From assembly GCA_022448945.1 (NCBI GenBank), contig JAKVCV010000001.1:627782-691781 (forward strand): a stretch of 64,000 bases of DNA, read 5' to 3'. The notes beneath the pieces are model-generated. The model did no database searches, was not told where the DNA came from, and saw only the letters and a program-made list of their open reading frames with translations. Of the stretch, positions 1 to 8,175 are shown piece by piece. Within the stretch, counting starts at the first letter, position 1; each line of letters begins with the position of its first letter. A program made the position numbers and the translations under genes. Source of the DNA: Saprospiraceae bacterium. GTDB taxonomy: Bacteria; Bacteroidota; Bacteroidia; Chitinophagales; Saprospiraceae.

Positions 1-39
1 TTTGAAAAGGCTAAGGTACTATCTAATTTAATTATGTAG
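1..39 (+). CDS. Possible C-terminal tail of a gene cut by the window start
   Basis: Frame 1 is open from the first base to a TAG at 37-39 and encodes about 12 residues ending in NLIM. The other two forward frames close at once or by base 31. It could be the end of an upstream gene, but a stretch this short is open by chance often enough that nothing can be said about function. Confidence 0.2.
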   Translation, partial: FEKAKVLSNLIM

Positions 40-85
40 AAAAATATTAAGAGTTTCTTTATAATTGATATTATATCCTCAAGAA

Positions 86-298
86 TTACTCATTTTCTGA
101 ATTTAATAGAGGGTTGGTATCGATTCCTAATTCATTGCCTTTATCATCAATTATTTTAATTAATTCCCCTTTTTCATAAGTTAAGGTAAGCATTATATAA
201 CCATTTTCATCGAATTGTTTCCATGCTCTATCAAGTGTAAAATCAGTAATTATTGTTTTGGATTCTGGATCAAAAACTTTTGATCTTTTTGGATCCAT
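86..298 (-). CDS. Small hypothetical protein (70 aa)
   Basis: A 70-residue acidic, soluble protein with no signal peptide or membrane segment. The sequence alternates charged and beta-forming residues and contains two short DxxG-like turns (DENG near residue 30, DDKGNE near residue 52). The start is an ATG at 296-298. About 500 bases of non-coding DNA lie upstream of it, so it is likely transcribed on its own. I do not recognise the family. Codon use and the clean ATG make it a plausible real gene, but a spurious ORF is possible. Confidence 0.5.
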   Translation of the reverse strand: MDPKRSKVFDPESKTIITDFTLDRAWKQFDENGYIMLTLTYEKGELIKIIDDKGNELGIDTNPLLNSENE

Positions 299-796
299 TT
301 GCCTTACCTTTTATTATCATTAATAAGGTTTTGGCTATTTATAGAGTTTGTAACAAAACAGAATAATTAAATTTAAATTTAATTCGTTTCATCATGATTT
401 TTCTTGTATGTTCAATCGTTTATATTAATTAAAAGCTTCTTATCCTCTATAATCATATTAACTAAATAATCTTCTATGATATTTTATCTAATAATTAGAC
501 AGATTACAATTAAATAACTATATTTTCATACAAAATCTTATCAGATAATTAATTACAAAATTTTTCAAAAAATTAAATATTAACATCATACCACTTACAT
601 TTTTTAAGTAATTTTAGTTAATTATTATAGTGTCAACTATAAAATAATTAATCTATCGTGTAACCATTTTAGATTATTGCATTAAAAAAGTAAGTGTGAA
701 TATTCAGATTGGAATAATAACTTTTGGCGCACAATTATTGTTTCCAATATATCTTTTTTCACAAGAAATATATTTTTCAAATTAAAACATATACAG
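299..796. other. Long AT-rich divergent intergenic region
   Basis: These 498 bases separate the small minus-strand gene from the M16 protease and must carry promoters for both. Nothing resembling a tRNA or structured RNA is visible. An all-A/T perfect palindrome of 20 bases lies at 365-384, which is weak evidence of function in such AT-rich DNA. No convincing match to the full TTTG-N18-TAnnTTTG promoter pattern was found. A TTG at 724-726 followed by a T-rich box near 749-757 is the nearest. Confidence 0.4.
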
Positions 797-3745
797 ATGA
801 AGGTTTTTTCTTATTTGAAACTAATATTATTAGTTGTTTTTACTACATCAACCCTTTATTCCCAAATACAATATGAAACTGTAAAGGGAGATCCTTTAAA
901 AGCTCAAATTTATACATTGAAAAATGGTCTTAAAGTATACATGTCTGTATACAAAGATGCACCTAGGATACAGACTTTTATTACTGCCAAAACGGGTTCA
1001 AAAAATGACCCTTCAGATGCTACGGGTTTAGCTCATTATTTAGAGCATATGTTATTTAAAGGTTCAAGTAAAATAGCTTCTCTTGACTGGGAAAAGGAAA
1101 AAGTTATTCTTCAACAAATTTCTCAACTATATGAACAAAATCGTAATGCTGATGAAAAAGAGCGTTTGAGAATTTACGCTCAGATTGATTCATTATCATC
1201 TCTTGCTGCTAAATACGTTGCTACTAACGAATATGATAAGATGATTTCTTCACTAGGTGCGAAAAGAACAAACGCATATACATGGGTCGACCAAACAGTT
1301 TATGTGAATGATATTCCATCAAATAGTTTGGAGAAATGGCTAAAATTAGAAGCTGAACGTTTCAATGAATTGGTCCTTAGGTTATTCCATACTGAATTGG
1401 AAGCGGTTTATGAAGAGTTTAATATTGGACAAAATAGTGTATATCGAAAAAGAAGTAAAGCGCTTGATGAAGCACTTTATCCAAATCATCCATATGGTAC
1501 ACAAACAACAATTGGTAAAGGGGAACATCTGAAAAAACCTTCTATGGAGAAAATTCATGCCTATTTTAACAAATACTATGTACCTAATAATATGGCCATT
1601 GTCTTGGCAGGGGACTTTAACCCAGATGAAGTTGTTACTCTTGTAGAGAAGTATTTCGGTCATTATAAAGAAAAAGCTGTTCCAGAATGGAAGATACCTC
1701 AACTTAAACCAATTATAAAACCAGTTTTTAAGGAAATTTTTAGCAAAGAAACGGCTACGATGACAATGGCATGGAGGTTGGATGGTATAAAAAGTAAGGA
1801 TGTACTTGTTTGTGAATTGCTTGATATGATATTGTCGAATGGAGAAGTTGGTCTTATTGATTTAAATTTATTACAAAATCAATTGGTTGGAAATGGAACA
1901 TATTCATATCTAAGAGCAGCTTATGATTATAGTGCTTTTACTATGAGTGGTGAACCAAAAACAGGTCAAAGTCTTGAAGAAGTAGAAAAATTACTTCTTG
2001 ATCAGATTAAAATCATAAAAGAAGGTAATTTTGAGGAATGGATGATTGAGGCAATAATTAATGATTTTGAATATAGTGAAATCAAACAAATGGAGTATAA
2101 TTATGGCCGTGCAAATAAAATGCTAAGTGCATTTTTATATGATATTGAATGGACTGATATTGTTAATCGTTATGATCGAATGCGCAAGATTACAAAAAAG
2201 GATATTATTGATTTTGCAAATAAAAACCTTAATGATAATCAACGTGTTGTAGTATACAAAAGAGAAGGCAAACCTAAAGATATTGTAACTATAGCCAAAC
2301 CAACGATAACGCCAATTGACGTTAATAGGACCCAGACTTCTGCTTTTAAAAAAGAATGGGATCTTATGAAACAACCGCCTTTGACACCTTCTTTCCTTGA
2401 TTTCAATAATCGAATAGAAACTAAATATCTTAAAAATGGTATTCGTCTTGATTATATTAAAAATCCATATAATAATACCTTTTCAATGGAGTATATTGTT
2501 AACATGGGTGGGGATAATGACAAACTATTACCAATTGCAGTAAGATATCTTGAGTTTTTAGGCACGGATAAATATACTCCAGAAGAATTAAAGAAAGAGC
2601 TGTTTAAATTAGGTTTAAGTTTTTCAGTTTATGCTGCCAATGACGTTGCATATGTAACCTTGTCTGGACTTGAATCATCTTTTGAAAATGGAGTTGAGTT
2701 ATTTGAACATCTTTTAATGAATGCAAGAGCAGATCAGGAAGCATTGGATAAAATGATTGAAACTATAAAGAAAGAAAGGGCAGACGAGAAAAAGGAAAAA
2801 TGGTCCATTTTATATGATGCAATGTATAATTATGCTCAATATGGACAAAATTCACCATTATTGGATAGATTAAGTGAAGCTGAATTGGATGCTATTAAAA
2901 CAAATGAGTTAATTCACAGAATTAATACTCTTACATCTTATGATCATGATATTTTTTATTATGGGACTATAGAACATAATAATGTATTGAATATACTTAA
3001 TCAATATCACATTGTTCCTCAAAAACTTTTGAAATCTCCACCAGAAAGAGTGTATAAACCTCTTAATATGGAAGAAAATAAAGTAGTATTTGTAAGTTAT
3101 CCTGATATGACACAAGCTCAAGTTATTATGATTTCTAAAGGTCGAGATACTTTTGATTTAGAGGAAATGGTAAATAGTCGGTTGTTTAATGAATATTTTG
3201 GAAGTGGTTTGTCTTCAATTGTATTCCAGGAAATACGTGAATCAAGAGCTTTAGCTTATTCTGCATATGCATTTAATGGTTCTCCAGGTAAGAAGGATAA
3301 ACCTCATTACTTTAGAGCTTTTATTGGAACTCAAGCGGATAAAATAAAAGAAGCAATTCCAGCTATGGTGGATATAGTTGAGAATATGCCAGTTTCAAAA
3401 GAATTAATTCAAAATGCTGCTCAAGCTATAATTAAAAAAATAAATTCAGAACGTATAACTAAGAGTAGCGCATATTGGAATTATAGATCAGTAAAGAAAA
3501 AAGGCTATAGTCATGATTTGCGAAAAGATGTTTATGACAATTTGAAACCTATAGTTGATGATCAAGAAGCACTTGTGGAAATGCTAAAGAAATTCCAGAA
3601 AGAAGTTGTTAAAGGACGAAAATATACGTATTTGGTTCTTGGAGATAAAAATAAGATAGATATGGAATTTTTAAAAACTATTGGAAAGGTAGAAGAATTT
3701 AGTATCGATGAAATATTTGGAGATATGAAATTGAAAAAACCCTAG
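797..3745 (+). CDS. Secreted tandem M16 family zinc metalloprotease
   Basis: A 982-residue insulinase/pitrilysin-family peptidase with two M16 units in tandem. A signal peptide covers residues 1-22 and ends in LYSQ. The inverted zinc motif HxxEH is H80-x-x-E83-H84. The probable third ligand is a glutamate at 206-207 in the VYEEF segment, about 123 residues downstream. The usual distance is nearer 75, so a Lys/Glu-rich helical insertion sits between them at roughly 95-150. The second half (from about residue 530) has no HxxEH and should be the inactive clamp half. Family members degrade peptides in the periplasm or at the cell surface; the substrate here is unknown. The gene is monocistronic and is followed by a strong terminator. 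Confidence 0.93.
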   Translation: MKVFSYLKLILLVVFTTSTLYSQIQYETVKGDPLKAQIYTLKNGLKVYMSVYKDAPRIQTFITAKTGSKNDPSDATGLAHYLEHMLFKGSSKIASLDWEKEKVILQQISQLYEQNRNADEKERLRIYAQIDSLSSLAAKYVATNEYDKMISSLGAKRTNAYTWVDQTVYVNDIPSNSLEKWLKLEAERFNELVLRLFHTELEAVYEEFNIGQNSVYRKRSKALDEALYPNHPYGTQTTIGKGEHLKKPSMEKIHAYFNKYYVPNNMAIVLAGDFNPDEVVTLVEKYFGHYKEKAVPEWKIPQLKPIIKPVFKEIFSKETATMTMAWRLDGIKSKDVLVCELLDMILSNGEVGLIDLNLLQNQLVGNGTYSYLRAAYDYSAFTMSGEPKTGQSLEEVEKLLLDQIKIIKEGNFEEWMIEAIINDFEYSEIKQMEYNYGRANKMLSAFLYDIEWTDIVNRYDRMRKITKKDIIDFANKNLNDNQRVVVYKREGKPKDIVTIAKPTITPIDVNRTQTSAFKKEWDLMKQPPLTPSFLDFNNRIETKYLKNGIRLDYIKNPYNNTFSMEYIVNMGGDNDKLLPIAVRYLEFLGTDKYTPEELKKELFKLGLSFSVYAANDVAYVTLSGLESSFENGVELFEHLLMNARADQEALDKMIETIKKERADEKKEKWSILYDAMYNYAQYGQNSPLLDRLSEAELDAIKTNELIHRINTLTSYDHDIFYYGTIEHNNVLNILNQYHIVPQKLLKSPPERVYKPLNMEENKVVFVSYPDMTQAQVIMISKGRDTFDLEEMVNSRLFNEYFGSGLSSIVFQEIRESRALAYSAYAFNGSPGKKDKPHYFRAFIGTQADKIKEAIPAMVDIVENMPVSKELIQNAAQAIIKKINSERITKSSAYWNYRSVKKKGYSHDLRKDVYDNLKPIVDDQEALVEMLKKFQKEVVKGRKYTYLVLGDKNKIDMEFLKTIGKVEEFSIDEIFGDMKLKKP

Positions 3746-3752
3746 GGTTATT

Positions 3753-3782
3753 AAAAAGGGGGACTTGCGAGTCCCCCTTTTT
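3753..3782. terminator. Bidirectional rho-independent terminator
   Basis: A perfect 13-bp stem (3753-3765 with 3770-3782) closed by a TGCG tetraloop. It has a G/C core flanked by an A-run on one side and a T-run on the other, so it can terminate both the M16 protease gene and the convergent acyl-CoA dehydrogenase gene. Confidence 0.92.
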
Positions 3783-3790
3783 AATGTTTT

Positions 3791-5011
3791 TTATTTAAAG
3801 GCATTTAAACCAGTAACATCTAATCCAGTAATCAACAAGTGAATGTCGTGCGTCCCTTCATAAGTCAGAACTGTTTCTAGGTTCATCATATGACGCATAC
3901 AAGGATATTCATTTGTAATCCCCATTCCTCCGTGTATTTGCCTTGCCTCTCTGGCAATTTCTAATGCCATGAATACATTATTGCGCTTCGCCATAGAAAC
4001 TTGTGAAGGAGTAGCTTTTCCCTCATCAAATAATGTTCCTAATCTCCATGCAAGAAGTTGAGCTTTCGTGATTTCAGTTATCATTTCTGCCAATTTCTTT
4101 TGAGTAAGTTGAAAACCACCAATAGGTTTCCCAAATTGTTCACGCTCCAAAGAATAACGTAGTGCTGAGTCATAACAATCCAAACCTGCTCCAATTGCAC
4201 CCCATGCAATTCCATATCGTGCTTTTGTAAGACAAGAAAGTGGTCCTTTTAGGCCTTTTACATTTGGTAGCAATTGGGATTTTGGTATTCGCGCATCTTC
4301 AAAAACCAATTCTCCTGTAATGGAAGCTCGTAATGAAAGTTTCCCTTCTATTTTTGGTGCAGAACAGCCAGGTGTGTCCATTTCTACAATTAAGCCTCTT
4401 ACTACTCCTTCTTCATCTTTTGCCCAAACAACAGCAACATCAGCGATTGGAGAGTTAGTGATCCACATTTTTGTTCCATTAAGAATATAGCAATCCCCAT
4501 CATCTTTAATATTTGTGGTCATGGATCCAGGGTCAGAACCAGAATTTGGTTCGGTAAGACCAAAACAACCAATTAATTCACCAGTTGCAAGTTTTGGAAG
4601 GTATTTTTGACGATGTTCTTCAGAGCCATATCTAAAAATTGGATACATAACTAATGATCCCTGTACAGAAGCGGCAGAACGAATTCCGGAATCTCCACGT
4701 TCTAATTCCATCATCATTAAACCATAAGTAACTTCATCTGTTCCGGCACAGCCATATTCAACAGGTAGACTTGGTCCCAGAGCCCCTAATTCACCTAACC
4801 CTTTAAGAAGATGTCTTGGGTAAATACCTTTTTCATATGCATCTTCAATAATTGGGCTAACTTCTTGTTTAACCCATTCTCGAGTGGCAGATTGAGCAAT
4901 TTTTTGCTCTTCAGTTAGTAAGCCATCTAAGTTATAATAATCATGACCCTGATAGCGGTCTTGTCTTGCCGATCTTTTTAGAGTTGATTTTTCCATAGTG
5001 TGATTCTGCAT
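3791..5011 (-). CDS. gcdH: Acyl-CoA dehydrogenase, glutaryl-CoA dehydrogenase type
   Basis: A 406-residue FAD-dependent acyl-CoA dehydrogenase. The segment LTEPNSGSDPGSM (FAD/substrate loop, near residue 153) and the C-terminal TYEGTHDIH with presumed catalytic base Glu385 match glutaryl-CoA dehydrogenases rather than short- or medium-chain fatty acyl enzymes. That family converts glutaryl-CoA to crotonyl-CoA and CO2 in lysine/tryptophan breakdown, passing electrons to ETF. Starts at 5011 or at the second Met (4996) are both possible. A TAGCTTTG box on the minus strand at 5078-5085 is a plausible -7 element. The gene stands alone, so pathway assignment rests on sequence only. Confidence 0.88.
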   Translation of the reverse strand: MQNHTMEKSTLKRSARQDRYQGHDYYNLDGLLTEEQKIAQSATREWVKQEVSPIIEDAYEKGIYPRHLLKGLGELGALGPSLPVEYGCAGTDEVTYGLMMMELERGDSGIRSAASVQGSLVMYPIFRYGSEEHRQKYLPKLATGELIGCFGLTEPNSGSDPGSMTTNIKDDGDCYILNGTKMWITNSPIADVAVVWAKDEEGVVRGLIVEMDTPGCSAPKIEGKLSLRASITGELVFEDARIPKSQLLPNVKGLKGPLSCLTKARYGIAWGAIGAGLDCYDSALRYSLEREQFGKPIGGFQLTQKKLAEMITEITKAQLLAWRLGTLFDEGKATPSQVSMAKRNNVFMALEIAREARQIHGGMGITNEYPCMRHMMNLETVLTYEGTHDIHLLITGLDVTGLNAFK

Positions 5012-5162
5012 ACCGTTTTTAAATTAAATTAAGCTAAGTAATTTGTTTGTTGGTAACATTTAAATGTTTTCAGGAAACAAAGCTAAGAAGAATAAATTGT
5101 ATATTTAGATTCTTATGTATAGAATTCTAATTAATTCAAAAAATAAATAATTCGCTAATGAT

Positions 5163-5915
5163 CTAACTTTTTGTTCTGTCAATTTGTTCACTGGTCATGC
5201 CAAATCTACGTTCTCTGTTCTGGTAATTTAGAATTGCTTCATAGAAGTGGTTTTTTCTGAAATCAGGCCAAAAAACAGGTGTAAAATATAATTCTGAATA
5301 AGCCAATTGCCATAATAAAAAATTACTTATTCTTTTTTCACCACTTGTTCTTATCATTAATTCGGGGTCAGGAAATTCACGTGTATATAAGGCATTAGTT
5401 AAGCTTTCCTCATTTATATCTTGTATTTTAATTTTTCCATTAACTGCATTTTTTGTAATCGTTTTTACAGCATCAATAATTTCTGATTTTGAACTATAAC
5501 TCAAGGCAAGGATAAGTGTCATTCTGCTATTGTTTTTAGTGCTTTCAATAGCCTCTAGTAATTCATTTTGAGCAGCTTTAGGTAGCATTTCTATATTCCC
5601 AATAGTCTTAAGTTGTATACTATTCTTATTAAGCGTAGCAATTTCTTTACGGATTGTAGATACTAAAAGTGTCATTAGAGCAGTCACTTCATATTTTGGT
5701 CTATTCCAGTTTTCGGTCGAAAAAGCATATAAAGTCATGTACTTTATTCCCATTTCTGCACCAGCCTCAGTAACTTCACGGACTGATTGCACACCATTTT
5801 TGTGACCAAACACCCTTGGTTTGCCTTGTTGTTTAGCCCATCGGCCATTACCATCCATGATAATAGCGACGTGTTGGGGTAGATTATTTAAATCTATTTT
5901 ATCTTTTAGCTCCAT
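5163..5915 (-). CDS. uppS: Isoprenyl transferase (undecaprenyl diphosphate synthase)
   Basis: A 250-residue cis-prenyltransferase that extends farnesyl diphosphate with isopentenyl diphosphate to make the C55 lipid carrier for peptidoglycan and O-antigen. The N-terminal HVAIIMDGNGRWAK carries the Mg-binding Asp21. FGHKNG, YAFSTENWNRP and, near the C-terminus, ELMIRTSGEKRISNFLLWQ and ELYFTPVFWPDF are the other conserved blocks, so the enzyme looks complete and active. It is divergent from scpA across a 152-base spacer. The BamA-type gene that often follows uppS in Bacteroidota is absent here. Confidence 0.97.
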   Translation of the reverse strand: MELKDKIDLNNLPQHVAIIMDGNGRWAKQQGKPRVFGHKNGVQSVREVTEAGAEMGIKYMTLYAFSTENWNRPKYEVTALMTLLVSTIRKEIATLNKNSIQLKTIGNIEMLPKAAQNELLEAIESTKNNSRMTLILALSYSSKSEIIDAVKTITKNAVNGKIKIQDINEESLTNALYTREFPDPELMIRTSGEKRISNFLLWQLAYSELYFTPVFWPDFRKNHFYEAILNYQNRERRFGMTSEQIDRTKS

Positions 5916-6067
5916 TCATATAAATTTTCACTAATTTTGTTCCCCGAAAACTATAAAGAGTAATCCTGGAATAAAATTCGGGTTTATACAGCAAAGTTAC
6001 TACTAAAAATTAAAAAAACAGAATAGCTTAGTAGTTCCGTTAACAACTTTATAAAAAAACAAAAATA

Positions 6068-6802
6068 TTGACATATAAAATAAAACTTCCGGAATTTGAA
6101 GGCCCTTTTGATCTGTTGCTTTTCTTTATTGAACGGGATGAACTTGATATTTACGATATTCCTATTTCTTCGATCACAAATGATTTTCTGCAATATTTGA
6201 AAAAGTTAGAAGAATTGAATATTGATACCGCTTCTGAGTTTATATTGGTTGCTTCAACACTAATGCGTATAAAAGCTAAAATGTTATTGCCAAGGAAGGA
6301 AGTAGATGAAGATGGTAACGAAATAGATCCAAGAACGGAATTGGTTGAAAGACTTCTAGAGTATAGACGGTATAAATCTGTACTGGATGAGTTAAGAACA
6401 CTTGAACAAAATCGTTCTGAAATGTTTCAACGTGGAAATATTATTGATGAAATTCAACAATTAAGTAATCGAGCTCTTGCAGATGCTGAACTAGAAAACC
6501 TTTCATTGTTCAAGTTGTTTCAAGCTTATGAATCTGTATTATCTAATTTTGAATATCGAATGGAGAAAACAATTCATAGGGTCAATCCTGTTTTTTATTC
6601 TATAGAAGAACGTAGATCGTATTTGTTAAAAAGTCTTAAGAGTCAGAAGAAACTAACTTTTAAAGGTATCTTTACTAGGTGTAAGGATCGTTTACATGCA
6701 ATATATACTTTTTTAGCTATTCTTGAATTAATGCAACAGGAATTGCTCATTTTAATAGAAGGAGAAGGTATTAATGATTTTATTATCGAGGATAATAATT
6801 GA
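6068..6802 (+). CDS. scpA: Segregation and condensation protein A
   Basis: A 244-residue kleisin that bridges SMC heads in the chromosome-condensing SMC-ScpAB complex. The diagnostic N-terminus LPEFEGPFDLLLFFIERDEL is present and the C-terminal winged-helix region ends the protein. The start is a TTG: the family N-terminus begins exactly there, no ATG lies between it and the in-frame stop at 6041-6043, and the first internal Met is well inside the conserved fold. A TAATTTTG box at 5932-5939 could be the -7 element. scpB and smc are not neighbours. Confidence 0.95.
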   Translation: MTYKIKLPEFEGPFDLLLFFIERDELDIYDIPISSITNDFLQYLKKLEELNIDTASEFILVASTLMRIKAKMLLPRKEVDEDGNEIDPRTELVERLLEYRRYKSVLDELRTLEQNRSEMFQRGNIIDEIQQLSNRALADAELENLSLFKLFQAYESVLSNFEYRMEKTIHRVNPVFYSIEERRSYLLKSLKSQKKLTFKGIFTRCKDRLHAIYTFLAILELMQQELLILIEGEGINDFIIEDNN

Positions 6803-6900
6803 TAAAGGACAATTTTTTTATGATTCTAATACATTTAAGTTTTTTATCTTGAAAAAAGAATTTATTGTGTCAGTCTTGATAATTAATTGAATATTTAATA

Positions 6901-8142
6901 ATGAATAATATAGATTTGGAGGAGCCTAATATAGAAAAGTTTAACAAGCAGGAAGTAGAATCTGTTGGTGTATTGAATTCAATTAGTCCTTTCAGGATTT
7001 TTTTGGCTGCAATTATAGGTCTTGGCGTAGTTATTTATATGTTTGTTCAAGATTTTAATGCTCAGGAATTTGGAAAAATTGATTTCAGTCAGCATGTATT
7101 CTTTTGGATAGGAATGGCCTTTTTTTTTATGTGTTTCAGGCATTTTTGTTATATGGTGCGTTTAAGGATCATTACGGATGGTTTTTTTTCATGGAAGAAA
7201 AGTTTTGAACTGGTAATGATGTGGGAATTTAGTTCTGCGGTTACGCCGACTAGTGTTGGTGGTGCAGCTGTAGCTATGTTTGCAATTGCTCAGGAGAAAT
7301 TGGCAGCTGGAAAAACAGCTATGATTGTCCTTTATACAGTAATTGTAGATACTTTTTCTTTTTTGTCTGCGCTACTGATTTTCTTTCTTATTTTTGGCCC
7401 TATTATGATTCAACCTCAATCGGATACTCTTGTCCATCTTTTGACTAATAGTGAGTGGGGTATTGCTTTTGTTACCGCATATACAATAATGCTTTTATAT
7501 GGAGGTGCTTTTTTCTATGGTGTTATAATAAATGCTACAAAATTGGAAAATCTATTATTATGGTTTTGTAAATTGCCTTTTCTAAGAAGATTTAGAGAAA
7601 AAGCTATTAAAATTACAGATGATATGGATTTAGCCTCTCATGAATTGAGAGCACAAAAATGGCCATTCCATTTGGGAACATATTTGTGTACAATGTTGGC
7701 ATGGGCATCTAGATTTATGGTTTTGAATTGTTTAATTATTGGTTTCGTTGCTTTTTCACCAAATCCGGAAATACAAGCTCATTATAATAATTTTATGGAT
7801 GGGCAATTAAATCTGTCAGCTTTTGGCGAACAAGTTTTTATATATGCCCGTCAGCAGGCTATGTATGTTATTATGGCTGTAATGCCTAGTCCAGGTGGGG
7901 CAGGAGTTGCAGAATATGCTTTTCAAACTTTTCATTTTGATTATATACCAACAAAAGCAACAGGAATTGCTGCGGCCGGTACCTTAATGGTAATAATGGC
8001 AACTCTTTGGCGTGGATTTACTTACTATATTTATCTTTTTATTGGTGCAATTGTAGTACCTAATTGGATTAATAAAATTATAAAAAGAAATAGGGCTGAA
8101 GCTAAAATGAAATTTAAGAATTCAGATAATATATCAGTATAA
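6901..8142 (+). CDS. Flippase-like integral membrane protein (LPG synthase TM / UPF0104 family)
   Basis: A 413-residue polytopic protein with about eight hydrophobic segments from residue 30 to 385. It shows the conserved blocks of the PF03706 family: TPTSVGGAA near residue 118 and MPSPGGAGVAEYAF near residue 328, each with a Pro-Gly-rich re-entrant look. Members are membrane domains related to the flippase half of lysyl-phosphatidylglycerol synthase or to YbhN, and are thought to move or recognise lipids. No synthase domain is attached, so no substrate is proposed. The FtsX-type permease gene follows after 33 bases, probably in the same transcript. Confidence 0.85.
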   Translation: MNNIDLEEPNIEKFNKQEVESVGVLNSISPFRIFLAAIIGLGVVIYMFVQDFNAQEFGKIDFSQHVFFWIGMAFFFMCFRHFCYMVRLRIITDGFFSWKKSFELVMMWEFSSAVTPTSVGGAAVAMFAIAQEKLAAGKTAMIVLYTVIVDTFSFLSALLIFFLIFGPIMIQPQSDTLVHLLTNSEWGIAFVTAYTIMLLYGGAFFYGVIINATKLENLLLWFCKLPFLRRFREKAIKITDDMDLASHELRAQKWPFHLGTYLCTMLAWASRFMVLNCLIIGFVAFSPNPEIQAHYNNFMDGQLNLSAFGEQVFIYARQQAMYVIMAVMPSPGGAGVAEYAFQTFHFDYIPTKATGIAAAGTLMVIMATLWRGFTYYIYLFIGAIVVPNWINKIIKRNRAEAKMKFKNSDNISV

Positions 8143-8175
8143 TTATATTTTTTACTAGGAATACTTATTTAAAGC

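Noticed and set aside
365-384. 20-base perfect palindrome made only of A and T
   Set aside because: In DNA this AT-rich such palindromes are expected by chance, and nothing places it near a promoter.
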